Shown one piece after another: positions 33,868 through 43,394 of a stretch of DNA of 64,000 nucleotides. Within the stretch, counting starts at the first letter, position 1. Every line of letters starts with the position of its first letter. The notes under the pieces are model-generated. The model saw only the letters and a program-made list of their open reading frames with translations. It had not been told where the DNA came from and made no database searches. Made by a program: the position numbers and the translations under genes. Origin of the DNA: Terriglobia bacterium (GTDB lineage: Bacteria > Acidobacteriota > Terriglobia > Terriglobales > Acidobacteriaceae); assembly GCA_020072585.1 (NCBI GenBank), contig JAIQGL010000006.1, forward strand, positions 37,808 to 101,807, in the 5' to 3' direction.

Positions 33868-34092
33868 CTATCCGCCGGTTTTTACCGCGGCCTCAGCGGC
33901 CTGGAAGCCGATCTTGGAATGCTGCCCGTCACAGAAAGGCTTGTTTACTGACGCGCCGCAGCGGCACAGCGCGATCGTCTGTTTACCGCTGATGTCATAC
34001 TTGTTGCCGTCGGCATCTGCCAGATTGAGCTCACTCAGATCGCCGGTTACGATATATGGCCCGTTCTTCTTGGGCACGATGTTGATTGCCAT
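33868..34092 (-). CDS. CDGSH-type iron-sulfur protein
   Basis: 74 residues; the start at 34092 has GGAGGGG upstream. The motif CRCGASVNKPFCDGQH gives the three cysteines and one histidine that hold a 2Fe-2S cluster. The N-terminal half is the small beta-sandwich of the family (NGPYIVTGDLSELNL). Probable electron transfer or Fe-S transfer in the cytoplasm. Monocistronic. Confidence 0.92.
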   Translation of the reverse strand: MAINIVPKKNGPYIVTGDLSELNLADADGNKYDISGKQTIALCRCGASVNKPFCDGQHSKIGFQAAEAAVKTGG

Positions 34093-34224
34093 GCAGTTCC
34101 CCTCCAACAATTTCTACGCTGAACCAATCTAAATGGTACTGGGGGAGGGTGCAACTGACTCTCTTGTTGCTTGCCTGTGGGAGCGCTGCGGTTTTCGATC
34201 TCCCGTTCTGAACTCGCAGTTAAA

Positions 34225-34249
34225 GAGTCCCCCTCGCTGCGCTCGGGAC
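34225..34249 (-). repeat. TCCCGA-family repeat after the debranching-enzyme stop
   Basis: On the minus strand GTCCCGAGCGCAGCGAGGGGGACT, about ten bases after the stop and oriented with the gene. There is no inverted partner nearby. Confidence 0.65.
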
Positions 34250-34258
34250 AAGAAAAGC

Positions 34259-36475
34259 TTATCGCTTCTTAAACGCCACATTCACCAGCAGCTTGTCGCC
34301 TTCAATATCCACCACGTTGCAGAATGTGCGCTCACCGCGCCGGGTAAAGTCGAGCCCAACACGGCTATCGCCTACACGTATGTTGCGAATACTTAAATGG
34401 TCCAGAAATTCTGGCAGAGCCGGATCCACGATGTTCATTTCTTTTCTGGGCGCGCTGGGACGAATGCCGAGCACCGACATCATGATCAGGAAGACCGCGC
34501 CCGACGCCCACGCTTGCGGCGAACAGGAGACCGGATACTGCACTGGCTCATCATGTTCGCGCCGTTCAATGCCGCAGAAGAGTTCAGGCAACCGGTAGCC
34601 GCGGAAATTGAGCGCCGCCTGAAACAGCGTGGTGAAGAGCCGGTTCGCAGGCTCGCGAAATTCATAGAGCGCCATGCCATGGACGATCAGAGAATTATCA
34701 TGCGGCCAGACCGAACCGCGATGATAGCTCAGCGGATTGAACACTCGCTCGTCGCGCGACATGGTGCGCAACCCCCAACCGGAAAACATGTCTTCACGCA
34801 TGAAGCGCTGCGTAATGGTCTTGGCGCGGTCCTGCGCCAGCATGCGGGTGAAAAGCAGATGACCGGGGTTCGAGGAGATGACCTGCGTCTGGCGCTTGTC
34901 ACGGTCCAGCGCCATGGCGTAAAAGCCAAGCTTCGGCATCCAGAAGGCTTTTTCAAACCTCTTGGCCATTTCCGCGGATTCCTTTTTCAATCTGTCCGCG
35001 GTCTTGATGTCTCCGAAGGAGCGCATGAGCGAAGCCATTCTGTACTTGGCTTCATAGACATAGCCCTGAATCTCGCACAGCGCAATCGGAGATTTCGCAA
35101 TCTCGCCATCACGATGCATGATGGCGTCCCACGAATCTTTCCAGCCCTGGTTCGCCAGCCCTTTGGGGGAGCGGCGCTGATATTCCACAAAGCCATCGCC
35201 ATCCAAGTCTCCAAACTTGTCAATCCATTCCAGCGCGCGATGAGCGTGCGGGAGCATGTCTTTTACCAGTTGCTCATCGGCGGTCCAGTTGAAGGTCTCA
35301 CTGAGCAGGATAAGCCAGAGCGGCGTCGCGTCCACGGAGCCATAGTAAGGACCAAAGGGCATCTCGCCGGCGCGGGTCATCTCGCCTTCACGATACTCAT
35401 GCAGTATCTTGCCGGGCTCCTCATCGCGCCAATCGTTCTTCTCCTTGCCCTGGAGCTGGGCCAGCACACGCAGCGTCTCAACGGCGAGCTGCGGGTTCAA
35501 CATGAGCGACTGGTAAGCGGCAATGATGGAGTCGCGCCCAAACATGGTGGCGAACCATGGAATGCCGGCGGCGATCACGCGCTCCTTGGCCTCTGGGATT
35601 TGCAGCGCGTGAAAATCAGCTTTGCAGGTACTAACCATCTCATTGAAGATGCTGTTGCTGGAGCCAAAGCTGGTGGAGTGCGACGCCCACTCTTTCAGGG
35701 CCTCACGGCGCAGCTGCAATTGCTGGGCAAAGTCAGGGCGGCTCGACCGGGAGCGCTTGCCCTCGACCTGCGGGACGATTGTGGTGTGGAGCTGGAAACG
35801 TTTGAACGGCGGCAAACGCAGCTTCCAGCGCGCCGTGGTGCCATTCACTGACTCGGGCTCGGGCGAGAGATGGATGATGGTTTCGCGCGCCACGCGGTCC
35901 AGTCCGCAGTAGTGAAAAACTATGGAATCGCCGCGCACAATCGGCTGGTAATAGTGCCCAAGGTCCTGCCGCGCCACGCCACGCACCTGGAAGACATCCA
36001 TGAAATCGGCTTCGTAAGCCAGTTCAATGACCAGTTCAAGTTCCTTGAAGTTGAAATTCTCAAAAGAAAAATTATCAAAGAGCGTATCGGAAGACAGCAG
36101 CTGTTCCCGGCGGATGTGCACCGTATTCTCGGGAATCTCATAGGTCTCCCGCATGGTGCTCTTGCCGGTTGTAAGCTCTATCTGTGAGGTAAACGTCTGT
36201 TCGGTGCTGGAAGAAAGCACCACCGTTCTATATCCATCCACGCGAAGTTCCAGCCGGCTAAGAAAGCGCGTGTCATCGTGAAAAAAGCCCACATCGGGCG
36301 CGCCCGGTGGCATGATGTCACCAGCAATGGTGGTGGAGAGAAAGGTCTTGCCATCGATCAGTGTAAGGTTGTTGACTTTGCGCGGTTCGGCGTTCTGGTA
36401 AACCAGCCGCGGCTCCGGATACGGCGCGGCGATCTCCACCAGCTCAGAGTGGGCGATCATTAGTTTTGCGCTCAT
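34259..36475 (-). CDS. Glycogen-debranching-enzyme-like protein (amylo-alpha-1,6-glucosidase type)
   Basis: 738 residues. The N-terminal domain (about 30-250: LTLIDGKTFLSTTIAGDI, GFFHDDTRFLSRLELRVDGY) is the GDE_N-type beta-sandwich. The C-terminal (alpha/alpha)6 barrel contains PWFATMFGRDSIIAAYQSLM, PYYGSVDATPLWLILLSETF, DGFVEYQRRSPKGLANQGWK and GSVWPHDNSLI, including the expected Asp/Glu residues. It probably hydrolyses alpha-glucosidic branch linkages. It is the last gene of the glycosyl cluster and its ATG overlaps the preceding glycosyltransferase stop. Confidence 0.88.
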   Translation of the reverse strand: MSAKLMIAHSELVEIAAPYPEPRLVYQNAEPRKVNNLTLIDGKTFLSTTIAGDIMPPGAPDVGFFHDDTRFLSRLELRVDGYRTVVLSSSTEQTFTSQIELTTGKSTMRETYEIPENTVHIRREQLLSSDTLFDNFSFENFNFKELELVIELAYEADFMDVFQVRGVARQDLGHYYQPIVRGDSIVFHYCGLDRVARETIIHLSPEPESVNGTTARWKLRLPPFKRFQLHTTIVPQVEGKRSRSSRPDFAQQLQLRREALKEWASHSTSFGSSNSIFNEMVSTCKADFHALQIPEAKERVIAAGIPWFATMFGRDSIIAAYQSLMLNPQLAVETLRVLAQLQGKEKNDWRDEEPGKILHEYREGEMTRAGEMPFGPYYGSVDATPLWLILLSETFNWTADEQLVKDMLPHAHRALEWIDKFGDLDGDGFVEYQRRSPKGLANQGWKDSWDAIMHRDGEIAKSPIALCEIQGYVYEAKYRMASLMRSFGDIKTADRLKKESAEMAKRFEKAFWMPKLGFYAMALDRDKRQTQVISSNPGHLLFTRMLAQDRAKTITQRFMREDMFSGWGLRTMSRDERVFNPLSYHRGSVWPHDNSLIVHGMALYEFREPANRLFTTLFQAALNFRGYRLPELFCGIERREHDEPVQYPVSCSPQAWASGAVFLIMMSVLGIRPSAPRKEMNIVDPALPEFLDHLSIRNIRVGDSRVGLDFTRRGERTFCNVVDIEGDKLLVNVAFKKR

Positions 36476-37518
36476 GCCACGATCTGCTCCGGCTCGGCCA
36501 CTCCATCGCGCAGGATTTCAGTATAGAGATTGATGTAATCAGCCGTCATACGCGCAACGGAAAATTTTTTCTCCATGTAACCGCGAACGGTCCGCGCCGG
36601 GAGTTTCAGGTCGCGCGCGCATTGGGCCAATTCAGTGGTGCTCTGGCGCACGTATCCGCTTACTCCGTCCTTTACCACTTCACCCACGGACCCGCCGGGC
36701 ATCGCCAATACCGGGGCTCCGCAAGCCATGGCTTCAATCATCACCAGACCAAAGGGCTCATCCCACTGCACGGGAAAGAGCATGGCCAGGGAGTGGCCCA
36801 GCAGCTCAGCTTTATCGTCCATTCCCACTTCACCCACGTATTCAATGAACTTGCCGTCCACGTGCGGCTTTACCATGGTCTCCCAGTAATCTTTGTTGAT
36901 CGGCTGTATTTCACCCGCAATCTTTAGAGGAATACCGGCTTTTTTTGCGATCTCAATCGCCAGATGCGTACCCTTGGCCGGCGCAATCCTGCCCAGAAAG
37001 CTCAGGTATTCGCGCTTCCCTTCCAGCACCGGATAGAGCAATGGATTGACTCCATGGTGGATGGTCCGCATATGCGGCAGGTTCAACTTTTCGCGCTGAA
37101 AGTCACTGATGGTGACGTAAGAAATTTCTCGATAAGACTGGTAAAACTCAACCAACGAGGTGTCATACGCGTGATGCACGGTATAAACCATGGGAACATC
37201 AGTAAACCTGGCATAGCTCAGGCCAGGTGCGCTGTTGATATGGATCAAATCGGCATCCTGCGCCGCCTCCTGAATGGCCCAGGCAAAGTGATTTAATCCC
37301 TTCAGCGAAGCTTCCATCTCATGGCGCAACGGCCACTCACCCGCGGGGTACAACCAGCGCGTGGGAACGTTGATGGTGGACTCGCCATGGGTGTATACAG
37401 TCACATCAATCTTCTGGGCCTGAAGCCCGAGAGCCAGCTCGGCAATAAATAACTCTGTGCCTCCATATCTGAGTGGAGGTACTGCGATGAACGGAGGTGC
37501 AATAAGCGCTATTCTCAT
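36472..37518 (-). CDS. Family 4 glycosyltransferase
   Basis: 348 residues from the ATG at 37518, which begins the Rossmann fold (MRIALIAPPFIAVPPLRYGG). This GT4 protein has a GT-B layout: donor-domain segments YLSFLGRIAPAKGTHLAI, MLFPVQWDEPFGLVMIEAMA (E-x7-E region) and GGSVGEVVKDGVSGYV. Retaining transfer from a nucleotide sugar is expected. Its stop overlaps the debranching-enzyme ATG, so the two are translationally coupled. A 107-bp gap separates it from the preceding gene. Confidence 0.9.
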   Translation of the reverse strand: MRIALIAPPFIAVPPLRYGGTELFIAELALGLQAQKIDVTVYTHGESTINVPTRWLYPAGEWPLRHEMEASLKGLNHFAWAIQEAAQDADLIHINSAPGLSYARFTDVPMVYTVHHAYDTSLVEFYQSYREISYVTISDFQREKLNLPHMRTIHHGVNPLLYPVLEGKREYLSFLGRIAPAKGTHLAIEIAKKAGIPLKIAGEIQPINKDYWETMVKPHVDGKFIEYVGEVGMDDKAELLGHSLAMLFPVQWDEPFGLVMIEAMACGAPVLAMPGGSVGEVVKDGVSGYVRQSTTELAQCARDLKLPARTVRGYMEKKFSVARMTADYINLYTEILRDGVAEPEQIVA

Positions 37519-37625
37519 GGGAGTGTTACAGACAATAAGTAAGATGCGGAATCCGACCATGGTGGCTCGGAATACTTTTTCTGATGACTTGGAATACTTT
37601 AAGGCGAAGACGCCAGCATTTTTTC

Positions 37626-38726
37626 TTACATCGTTGAGAGCGCTTTGGCCGAAATTGAACTCATGGCAATTTCCACGGCTTGCTCAAATTCGCGCGCTCG
37701 CACATCGCTCGTGTGACTCGCCAGTACGCGTTCGCGGGCCGCTCGGCCAATACGCCTCAATTCGGCCACGTCGTAATCCCGGAGATAACGCACAACGTCA
37801 TCGCTTCCCATTGGTAAAAGAATTTCCCGTCCGGGAGCCAGAAAAGTTTCCAACCCTGGCCAATTATCAGAGACCATGGCGGCGGCGCAGGCGGCAGCTT
37901 CAAACAAACGTACCGAGGGCGAGTATCCGGCCAGCACCATCTCGCGCCGCGTGACATTCAGCGTGATGCGCGAAGAGCTATAGAGAGCGGCATGATGGCG
38001 CGGATCCAGGTGGATGATGCGCTCTACGTTCGCGGGCCATTCAACACCCGCAGGATACTGTGGACCGGCCACAATAAACTTGCTGCGAGGCAGCCTGCGA
38101 GCAGGGGAACAGAGTAGTTCGTCGATCTTGGACTGGCGGTCCGGCGCATATGTGCCCATGTAACTCAGGTCGCATGCGAACCGTGCATCCGGGGAAAGTT
38201 CGCGGTGTTTTTCCGGATCAACCGAGCAATAGAGCGGTACTGCAAAAGGCGCGCCCAATTCCTCTTCAAGCCGCTTCAACATTGGGCCACCGGTAAAGCT
38301 GAAATAAATATCCAGTTCAGGGAGATGCTGTTTGAGTAGATAGTCCGCGCGCCCGTGCTCTTTGAGGCTTCTTACCGTCACCGGCGTATCGATGTCATAA
38401 AAAGCCTTCACCGGAACACTGGAAGACAATACTTCCTCCAGCGCGGCAATACCGTCAGGAAAATAGGACCCTACCAGGGTGATATCTGAGTCGCGGAGCT
38501 CAGCTCGCACCGTGGGCAAAATTTCATTCCAGTTTTCAAAGACTTTTACGTCACAATAAGGCGGGTGGGGTAGGTCACGATTGTTCTGGTACCACTCAAG
38601 ATTGTGCTCAAAAAAAGTAATGCGGTGCCCACGGCGATGCAACGCCTGGCACAGCGCGCGAAACGTTGTCGCGTGCCCGTTACCCCAAGATGAGGTGATC
38701 GAAAGCCCAAAGATAGTCAGTTTCAT
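37626..38726 (-). CDS. CgeB-type glycosyltransferase (third of three)
   Basis: 366 residues. N-terminal FGLSITSSWGNGHATTFRAL matches the opening of the next gene (FGSSITSSYWNGAATYYRGI), so the two are paralogues. The C-terminal half has the CgeB/GT-B donor site (CDLSYMGTYAPDRQSKIDEL, LNVTRREMVLAGYSPSVRLF, EAAACAAAMVSDNWPGLETF, PGREILLP). Donor and acceptor are unknown. Confidence 0.85.
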   Translation of the reverse strand: MKLTIFGLSITSSWGNGHATTFRALCQALHRRGHRITFFEHNLEWYQNNRDLPHPPYCDVKVFENWNEILPTVRAELRDSDITLVGSYFPDGIAALEEVLSSSVPVKAFYDIDTPVTVRSLKEHGRADYLLKQHLPELDIYFSFTGGPMLKRLEEELGAPFAVPLYCSVDPEKHRELSPDARFACDLSYMGTYAPDRQSKIDELLCSPARRLPRSKFIVAGPQYPAGVEWPANVERIIHLDPRHHAALYSSSRITLNVTRREMVLAGYSPSVRLFEAAACAAAMVSDNWPGLETFLAPGREILLPMGSDDVVRYLRDYDVAELRRIGRAARERVLASHTSDVRAREFEQAVEIAMSSISAKALSTM

Positions 38727-38813
38727 AAATTAGCAATGAGCAGCCAGCAAATGGCTCTTGCCTGCTTGCTCCCAACATCGATCCGCCCCTCCTTGGTCTT
38801 TGATAGCCGGGAT

Positions 38814-39890
38814 TTATAACGACTTAGCCAACATGCTGGCGGTCATGCCGTCAAATTCCTTCGCACGCAACGCATACGTATGGTCGTGAAGGGCCCGTTG
38901 CCGCATGTTGTTGCCAATCTCTTTAGCCCTGGCACTTGTAACGCTCCGCAAATAGGTTACGATTTCTTCTGCGCTGCCGGCCACCAGGATTTCCCGGCCC
39001 GGCGCAAAGAAGGTTTCAATCCCGGCCCATTGATCAGTTATCAGGCATGCACCAGCGCCGGCAGCCTCAAAGACGCGTGTGGGCGGGGAGAAGCCAACCC
39101 CAGCCATGGAATCCCGGTTAATGTTGAGCACCATCCGCGCGGAACAGTTCATCCGATTGTGGTCCCCGGTGCCAACATGGCCAATCCAGCGCACATTGGC
39201 TGGAAGGCGCTTGCCGCCCCACCCTTCCCCGCCTAAAGCAAATTGAGAATTGGGAGCCAGCTCCGCGGCACGAAAGAAAAACTCTTCTACGCGCCGCTCG
39301 CGGTCCGGCAGGCGGTGGCCCACAAACAAGAGATCGCAAGAGAACGCTGGATCTGGCGGGACGGGATGGTGCGTTTCCGGATCGAGCGCGTTGTAAATCG
39401 GATGACAGTTCATTGCGCCCAGACGCCGATAGTGCTCCATTACAGGAACGCCGCCACCGTAGGTAAAGATGAAATCGTATTCAGGGATGAGTCCGCGAAA
39501 CGCGTCCGCCGGGTCCGCTTCGACCCGGGCCAGGGTAGCGGGCGCGTCCACATCCCAGAAGGCCACGCTCGTACCTGCCGAGCGGCATTCGAGCACTTTT
39601 TCTTCCAGCAGTTCGTCAAATACGCCAACGCCGCTGTGTTTGATGACCAAATCGCATTGCGCCGCTCGCTGAAGCAGAGCGGGTATCTCATCAACGTTTT
39701 CATAAACAATACTGCTCACATAGGAGAAATCTCCGGCATCACGGTTCTGCTGACGGCCATAGGCATCCGGCTCGGCAAAGGTAACATGATGGCCCAGAGC
39801 ACTCAGCTGCTTATAGATACCGCGGTAATAGGTGGCCGCGCCATTCCAGTAGGACGATGTAATGCTGGAGCCAAATGCAAATATCTTCAT
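38814..39890 (-). CDS. CgeB-type glycosyltransferase (second of three)
   Basis: 358 residues. The GT-B architecture is the same as in its neighbours: N-terminal FGSSITSSYWNGAATYYRGI, C-terminal CDLLFVGHRLPDRERRVEEF, LNINRDSMAGVGFSPPTRVF, EAAGAGACLITDQWAGIETF and PGREILVAG. Its ATG overlaps the stop of the preceding paralogue. Three adjacent paralogues suggest successive sugar additions to one chain. Confidence 0.85.
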   Translation of the reverse strand: MKIFAFGSSITSSYWNGAATYYRGIYKQLSALGHHVTFAEPDAYGRQQNRDAGDFSYVSSIVYENVDEIPALLQRAAQCDLVIKHSGVGVFDELLEEKVLECRSAGTSVAFWDVDAPATLARVEADPADAFRGLIPEYDFIFTYGGGVPVMEHYRRLGAMNCHPIYNALDPETHHPVPPDPAFSCDLLFVGHRLPDRERRVEEFFFRAAELAPNSQFALGGEGWGGKRLPANVRWIGHVGTGDHNRMNCSARMVLNINRDSMAGVGFSPPTRVFEAAGAGACLITDQWAGIETFFAPGREILVAGSAEEIVTYLRSVTSARAKEIGNNMRQRALHDHTYALRAKEFDGMTASMLAKSL

Positions 39891-41008
39891 GAAGCGATCT
39901 CCTGGCAGATTGAGATCAGCTCTTGCGCCCGGTGCGCGCAGGTATGGCGTTCGCGAATGGTCTTCAATCCATTTTCAGCAAGCTGGCGTCGCGCACTCGT
40001 GTCACGCACAAGATGCTGCAACTCGGCCGCCATCTGGTCACCGTCATCAACCACCAGGTAGTCTTCGCCGGGACGAAATAATCCTTCATCATCATTCCAC
40101 GGAGAGCACACCAGAGGAATCCCACAGGCAAGCGCCTCAAAAACGCGGATGGTGGGAATGCCGGCAAGACCATTGGCGTAATGCCGGCGGGGAATGTGCA
40201 CCGTCACCATGCTCTCGGCATAGGCCTGGGAAGAAAAAATATTCGGCAGATAGCCACGATAGCCAACATTGGCTGCGGCGAGTTTTTGGAGAGCGACTTC
40301 CGGATAGCGAACGCCATGCGCCACCACTTGCAAATCGGGCAGCTTGCTTGCCGGTCCGATCAGGAACTCTTCCATCTCGGCGGTCCGCTCTTCATCACCC
40401 CAGTTGCCGATCCAGATCACGTCGATCTCTTTTTTGCGGTCCAACGGGTGGAACTGCTGCACATCGGCCGCTTCATGGAAGGTCCATACGCGTCGCACCC
40501 CAAACCCATTCACATAGATGCGGCGGATGGATTCGCCAAAGGCGAGGACGCCATCCACCAGATGCAGATTGAACTTCAGGATCTCTCCGGCGCGGGTATG
40601 AGCGCGGTGATGGCTGTCATGAAACAAGGCAATGAAACCATATTTCTCTTTGAGGGCCAGCACACGATTCACCACCTGCGGATCATTCCACTCATGCAGC
40701 AAAACCAGGTTTGTCTCTCGAAGCTCATCTTCAAGAAACTGCTGGAATTCGCTGTTGCCTGACTTGTAAAAGCGGATATCCAGCTCCGGATAAGCGCGGC
40801 GGAAGGCATCAATGGCCTCAATGGCCCGTTCGCCTTCAGACTTCATCATGTTGGCGAGCGACCACGAATTCAGCTCTTCATAACAGCGGACAGTATGTCC
40901 CATGCGGACCAGCTCACGCATGAGCCCGCGCAGAAAATGAGCGTTGCCGTGGTTCCAGTCAGAGACCATGGAGTGTGAAAAGAGCGCGATATTCAGCTTC
41001 TGGCTCAT
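39887..41008 (-). CDS. CgeB-type glycosyltransferase (first of three)
   Basis: 373 residues. N-terminal ALFSHSMVSDWNHGNAHFLR, C-terminal VIWIGNWGDEERTAEMEEFL, VHIPRRHYANGLAGIPTIRV, FEALACGIPLVCSPWNDDEG and PGEDYLVVDDGDQMAAEL. It is more diverged than the other two. Both ends overlap neighbouring genes by ATGA. Confidence 0.85.
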   Translation of the reverse strand: MSQKLNIALFSHSMVSDWNHGNAHFLRGLMRELVRMGHTVRCYEELNSWSLANMMKSEGERAIEAIDAFRRAYPELDIRFYKSGNSEFQQFLEDELRETNLVLLHEWNDPQVVNRVLALKEKYGFIALFHDSHHRAHTRAGEILKFNLHLVDGVLAFGESIRRIYVNGFGVRRVWTFHEAADVQQFHPLDRKKEIDVIWIGNWGDEERTAEMEEFLIGPASKLPDLQVVAHGVRYPEVALQKLAAANVGYRGYLPNIFSSQAYAESMVTVHIPRRHYANGLAGIPTIRVFEALACGIPLVCSPWNDDEGLFRPGEDYLVVDDGDQMAAELQHLVRDTSARRQLAENGLKTIRERHTCAHRAQELISICQEIAS

Positions 41009-42111
41009 GCGCTGATCGCCCTGGCAGGAAGAAGGCCCTGATAGAGATTTCTGTAGCCTGCCACCATCCGCTCAGCAGAAAAATGCTGCCGTGCATGCTG
41101 GTATGCCAGATTGCCTTGTGCCCGCCGCAGAGCAGGATCGCGCTGGAGACTTTCAACCGCGTGGCACAGGCTCATGGCGTCATTGTTGCGGAAGAAAACC
41201 GCGGTGCCCTCCCACAATTCGCGGAATGTAGGAATGTCACTGGCGATGATGGCGCAGCGTGACAGCGCGGCTTCCACCGGCGCCAGTCCGAACGGCTCAT
41301 ATTGCGAAGTAGCGGCATAAATGCCGGCCCGCGCCAGCGTCTGGACAATCTGCCGTTCATCCTGCTCCGGCTCAAGGTGGACGTTGGACGCGAATACCTC
41401 AGCGGCCAGGGTCTGGCTCTCAAACTCAGGATGGCGGTCACTGCCAATAATGTGCACTGGAAGAGGCAGATCCTGCCGCAGCAAAAGCGCAACGTTTTTG
41501 CCGCCGTCCCAAAGCCGCCCCATGCTCACGATATTTTCTTCCTTGCTCATGTGCGGATTAAACAATCCGGCGGTCCGTCCGTTGTGAATGACTGAGGTCG
41601 ACTGGAGCTTGCCATAGTGAAGCCCGATTTGCTCCAGCATCCAGCGGGAAGGCGCAACCACGGCTGATGCTTCGCTCAGACCGCGCACAACCGCCTGGCG
41701 ATACCAGCGCAGCCACGCCGTCTCCGGCGGAGTCTTGCCGTGAACAGCCATCCACCAGCTCACCACATCACTATGCGCCACAACCACGCGTGGCACATCG
41801 CACTCCAGGGCTCCATAATAAAACTGGCTGAAGTGGAGCAGGTCAGGTTTGGTTTCCTGGATGACGGCTTCCAGATACTCTGACGACGCCACCATGTCCG
41901 CTTCCGAGTCCAGCATCCACTCCAGTTTGAACGCGGTAGGGCGATAATCAAGGTTCGGCAGGTCCTCCATCCACCTTGTTTGGCCTGTGGTGGGAATGTC
42001 ACCAAAGCTGACGAGCGTAATACGATCGCCGCCGCTCACCAGGCCGGTCACCAACTCTCGTGTATATGTCCAAACACCGCCGAGCGTATCCGCGGTGACT
42101 AAGATATGCAT
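41005..42111 (-). CDS. Family 4 glycosyltransferase
   Basis: 368 residues. The N-terminal acceptor domain opens HILVTADTLGGVWTYTREL. The donor domain has VAPSRWMLEQIGLHYG, NIVSMGRLWDGGKNVALLL, AATSQYEPFGLAPVEAALSR (E-x7-E) and FRELWEGTAVFFRNND. Starch-synthase-like opening motif. The ATG lies inside the 3' end of the radical SAM gene (13-base overlap). Confidence 0.9.
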   Translation of the reverse strand: MHILVTADTLGGVWTYTRELVTGLVSGGDRITLVSFGDIPTTGQTRWMEDLPNLDYRPTAFKLEWMLDSEADMVASSEYLEAVIQETKPDLLHFSQFYYGALECDVPRVVVAHSDVVSWWMAVHGKTPPETAWLRWYRQAVVRGLSEASAVVAPSRWMLEQIGLHYGKLQSTSVIHNGRTAGLFNPHMSKEENIVSMGRLWDGGKNVALLLRQDLPLPVHIIGSDRHPEFESQTLAAEVFASNVHLEPEQDERQIVQTLARAGIYAATSQYEPFGLAPVEAALSRCAIIASDIPTFRELWEGTAVFFRNNDAMSLCHAVESLQRDPALRRAQGNLAYQHARQHFSAERMVAGYRNLYQGLLPARAISA

Positions 42112-43394
42112 TCTTCAAGTTCCTCAAGTGCGAGTGGTGCCTGTTCCTGAATATCGCTATAGCCTTTGCCGGCGAACCTGGAGGTGTAATGCCGGTGGGC
42201 GCGCTCCCACGCCAATTCATCTGGAGCAGCGGCAAACGTCTGCGTGTAGAGCGGGCTTCCGGGAAAAGGGAACATAGGCACAGGCTCACTCACCCATACG
42301 CCCTGCGATTTCAGGCGGTCCTGCCACTTGCGAATCTCCGCGCGATCATCTCTCTCCGTGAGAATCAGGTTGGCCTGCACCCAGGGAATACGCCCGCGGG
42401 CAAAGACCAGCAACTCGGCAATTCGCTCCGTATCCAGACGGCAATTCTTGTGGAGATCTTCTCGCCCTTCATGGGTGATGGATTCAACCCCGCACTCCAT
42501 GGAGATGCAGTGCGCCCGGCCGAGCAGGTCCAGCGTCTCCTCGGTCCAAAGATCGATACGGGTCTGGAAGCCGATCTTTAACGGACGTTCGGCAATTCCT
42601 TCCAACAAACGATGTACGTTTTTGCCCACGCCAAAAATCTCATCGATGAAATAGATGTACTCCACACCTCGTGCAATCAGCATATCTACTTCTTGAAGCA
42701 CCGCATCCACGCTACGCTCACGAAATTGATTGCGGAAAAGCGTCTTGTTGCAGAAAGTGCAGGCCCAGGGACATCCGCGGGCAAACTCCAGCTCCGCGCC
42801 AAGGCCATGGTCATTGGTAAACACATGATGACGGTGCCAGTGAGCTTCAACGTTATAGTTACGGAAATCGAGCTGGCCCAGCACGCTCATGTCAGTGACA
42901 GCTGAAGCCGGGCTGATGTGGAATCCGTCTTCCTTCCTGAAGCAACATCCAGCAATGTCCTCCCACGGCCTGGACGCCAGCTCGGCTAACGTCTGATCGG
43001 GTTCTCCACGCAAGGCCACGTCGCATCCGGTCTTGCGAATCGTGGTGGCTGGAGTGGCAGAGGGGTGCGGCCCGATCATGACTTTGACCGCTTTGCTCCG
43101 TAAACCCGCAAGCCACTCCATGGGTACACGCAGCTCCGGCGGCGGGCAGCGCCAAAAGAGATAGGAAGGCGCCGTGGGAACCACCAGGAAATCCGGCGCG
43201 AATGCGTTGACGCGGCGTCTGGCTTCTTCCAGCAAGAGAATATCCGTTTGCGCGTCAACCAACAGTGCGTCATGACCAGCGGTGAGTAACTGGTCGGCAG
43301 CAAACAGCAGCTCCAGCGGAGTATGCGGGTCCCGGCAGCCGAAGTAGGTTGAGCCCTTAAAGTCCCAGTTGGGATTGAGGAGGGCAAACTTCAT
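42099..43394 (-). CDS. B12-binding-type radical SAM protein
   Basis: 431 residues. An N-terminal Rossmann region (about 1-135: LLNPNWDFKGSTYFGCRDPH, VKVMIGPHPSATPATTI) resembles the B12-binding module of this class, but the DxHxxG cobalamin ligand motif is not evident. The radical SAM core has C208-x3-C212-x2-C215 in ARGCPWACTFCNK and a partial barrel (EYIYFIDEIFGVGKNV, SMECGVESITHEGR). It may catalyse a methylation or rearrangement of a sugar or lipid. ATGA overlap with the epimerase upstream. Confidence 0.88.
   Translation of the reverse strand: MKFALLNPNWDFKGSTYFGCRDPHTPLELLFAADQLLTAGHDALLVDAQTDILLLEEARRRVNAFAPDFLVVPTAPSYLFWRCPPPELRVPMEWLAGLRSKAVKVMIGPHPSATPATTIRKTGCDVALRGEPDQTLAELASRPWEDIAGCCFRKEDGFHISPASAVTDMSVLGQLDFRNYNVEAHWHRHHVFTNDHGLGAELEFARGCPWACTFCNKTLFRNQFRERSVDAVLQEVDMLIARGVEYIYFIDEIFGVGKNVHRLLEGIAERPLKIGFQTRIDLWTEETLDLLGRAHCISMECGVESITHEGREDLHKNCRLDTERIAELLVFARGRIPWVQANLILTERDDRAEIRKWQDRLKSQGVWVSEPVPMFPFPGSPLYTQTFAAAPDELAWERAHRHYTSRFAGKGYSDIQEQAPLALEELEECIS

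Noticed and set aside
34397..35851. A 484-codon plus-strand open frame
   Set aside because: It is wholly antisense to the debranching-like gene, which has strong family motifs. The frame reads Arg/His-rich with no domain, as expected of GC-skewed shadow frames.
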